Shown piece after piece: positions 63,753-64,000 of a stretch of DNA of 64,000 nt. The notes under the pieces were generated by a model. It did not search any database and had not been told where the DNA came from. It saw only the letters and a program-made list of their open reading frames with translations. The stretch's first letter is position 1. The number at the start of each line of letters is the position of its first letter. Origin of the DNA: Muricoccus nepalensis (GTDB lineage Bacteria > Pseudomonadota > Alphaproteobacteria > Acetobacterales > Acetobacteraceae); the NCBI RefSeq assembly GCF_006438825.1, contig NZ_RCZP01000003.1:337044-401043 (forward strand). The letters are read 5' to 3'. The position numbers were made by a program, and so were the translations under genes.

Positions 63753-64000
63753 ATGCCTGACGACGGGATGCTACGGGTTGAGCCGCGGGCGAGCGGCGCG
63801 CGGGTGGACGAGGCGCGGCGTCGTGCGATGGTGGAGGAGGCGGGTCGGGACCCGGAGGGGTTCTGGCGTCGCGAGATGGGGCGCATCGCCTGGATGCGGG
63901 CGCCTCGTCGCATCAAGAACACGAGCTTTGAGGGCGACGTCTCGATCCGCTGGTTCGAGGACGGCGTGCTCAACATCAGCGAGAGCTGCCTTGACCGGCA
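63753..64000 (+). CDS. acs: Acetyl-CoA synthetase, N-terminal part (runs off the window)
   Basis: The frame starts at ATG 63753 with GAGGAGGGG just upstream and is open to the window end (82 complete codons). The protein opens with a helical leader, then DPEGFWRREMGRIAWMRAP and RIKNTSFEGDVSIRWFEDG followed by LNISESCLDR. This is the conserved N-terminal (ACAS_N) domain of AMP-forming acetyl-CoA synthetase. The enzyme activates acetate to acetyl-CoA via acetyl-AMP. The adenylation domain lies outside, so propionyl-CoA synthetase cannot be fully excluded. Possible control by an FNR/FixK-like box and a leader hairpin is listed separately. Confidence 0.87.
   Translation, partial: MPDDGMLRVEPRASGARVDEARRRAMVEEAGRDPEGFWRREMGRIAWMRAPRRIKNTSFEGDVSIRWFEDGVLNISESCLDR

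Overview
The window is a very GC-rich chromosomal segment (typical of 70-75% GC coding) from an alphaproteobacterium. The gene order DUF177-rpmF-plsX-fabH-ihfA-merR, a ubiquinol-cytochrome c chaperone, an RNase R/S41 peptidase pair, many orphan solute receptors (TRAP, tripartite tricarboxylate 'Bug', NitT/TauT) and a PEP-CTERM protein point to Rhodospirillales, most likely an Acetobacteraceae member of the Roseomonas type. This placement is inference from gene content; no 16S rRNA is present. Starts are often GTG or TTG, and translational coupling through 1-, 4- and 8-bp overlaps is pervasive.

Layout. 1-2224: 3' end of rnr, an exported S41 peptidase and rpmG. 2309-11381: a zinc alcohol dehydrogenase, a TakP-like TRAP receptor, a TelA/XpaC/microprotein operon, and a complete Liv-type ABC operon (livG-livF-receptor-livH-livM). 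11644-18097: a lytic transglycosylase, tRNA-Pro(GGG), the merR/ihfA/fabH/plsX/rpmF/DUF177/Cbp3 block, and bamE diverging from it. 18167-26622: a ten-gene reverse-strand operon rpiB-glyA-nrdR-ribD-ribE-ribBX-ribH-nusB-thiL-MFS that joins one-carbon, riboflavin and thiamine metabolism; hemB diverges from it. 27864-35671: a PEP-CTERM SGNH hydrolase with an AT-rich promoter island, two alpha/beta hydrolases, a CoA-transferase/malonyl-CoA decarboxylase pair and an aldehyde dehydrogenase.

35685-43915 holds what looks like a self-contained catabolic unit: Rieske oxygenase, glutamine-synthetase-like ligase, an ABC importer with two different permeases and one receptor, and an MFS transporter, all co-oriented, with a divergent IclR regulator and a perfect 15-bp IclR-type palindrome between them. 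44029-49317: a soluble hybrid histidine kinase, a penicillin acylase-family hydrolase and the N-end-rule transferase bpt. 49301-55008: a TetR regulator and the start of leucine catabolism (isovaleryl-CoA dehydrogenase and both methylcrotonyl-CoA carboxylase subunits). 55005-60988: an organic-acid gene group (PrpF, MBL hydrolase, Ldh2, Bug receptor, tandem-HTH GntR regulator, FAH-family enzyme). 61098-64000: an unusual FtsH paralog, a GlsB/YeaQ membrane protein, a terminator-like hairpin and FNR/FixK-like box, and the 5' end of an acetyl-CoA synthetase gene.

No insertion sequence, prophage, CRISPR array or replication origin was seen. The best candidates for something undescribed are the Rieske/GS-like/dual-permease operon, the TelA-XpaC-microprotein operon and the leader in front of acs.
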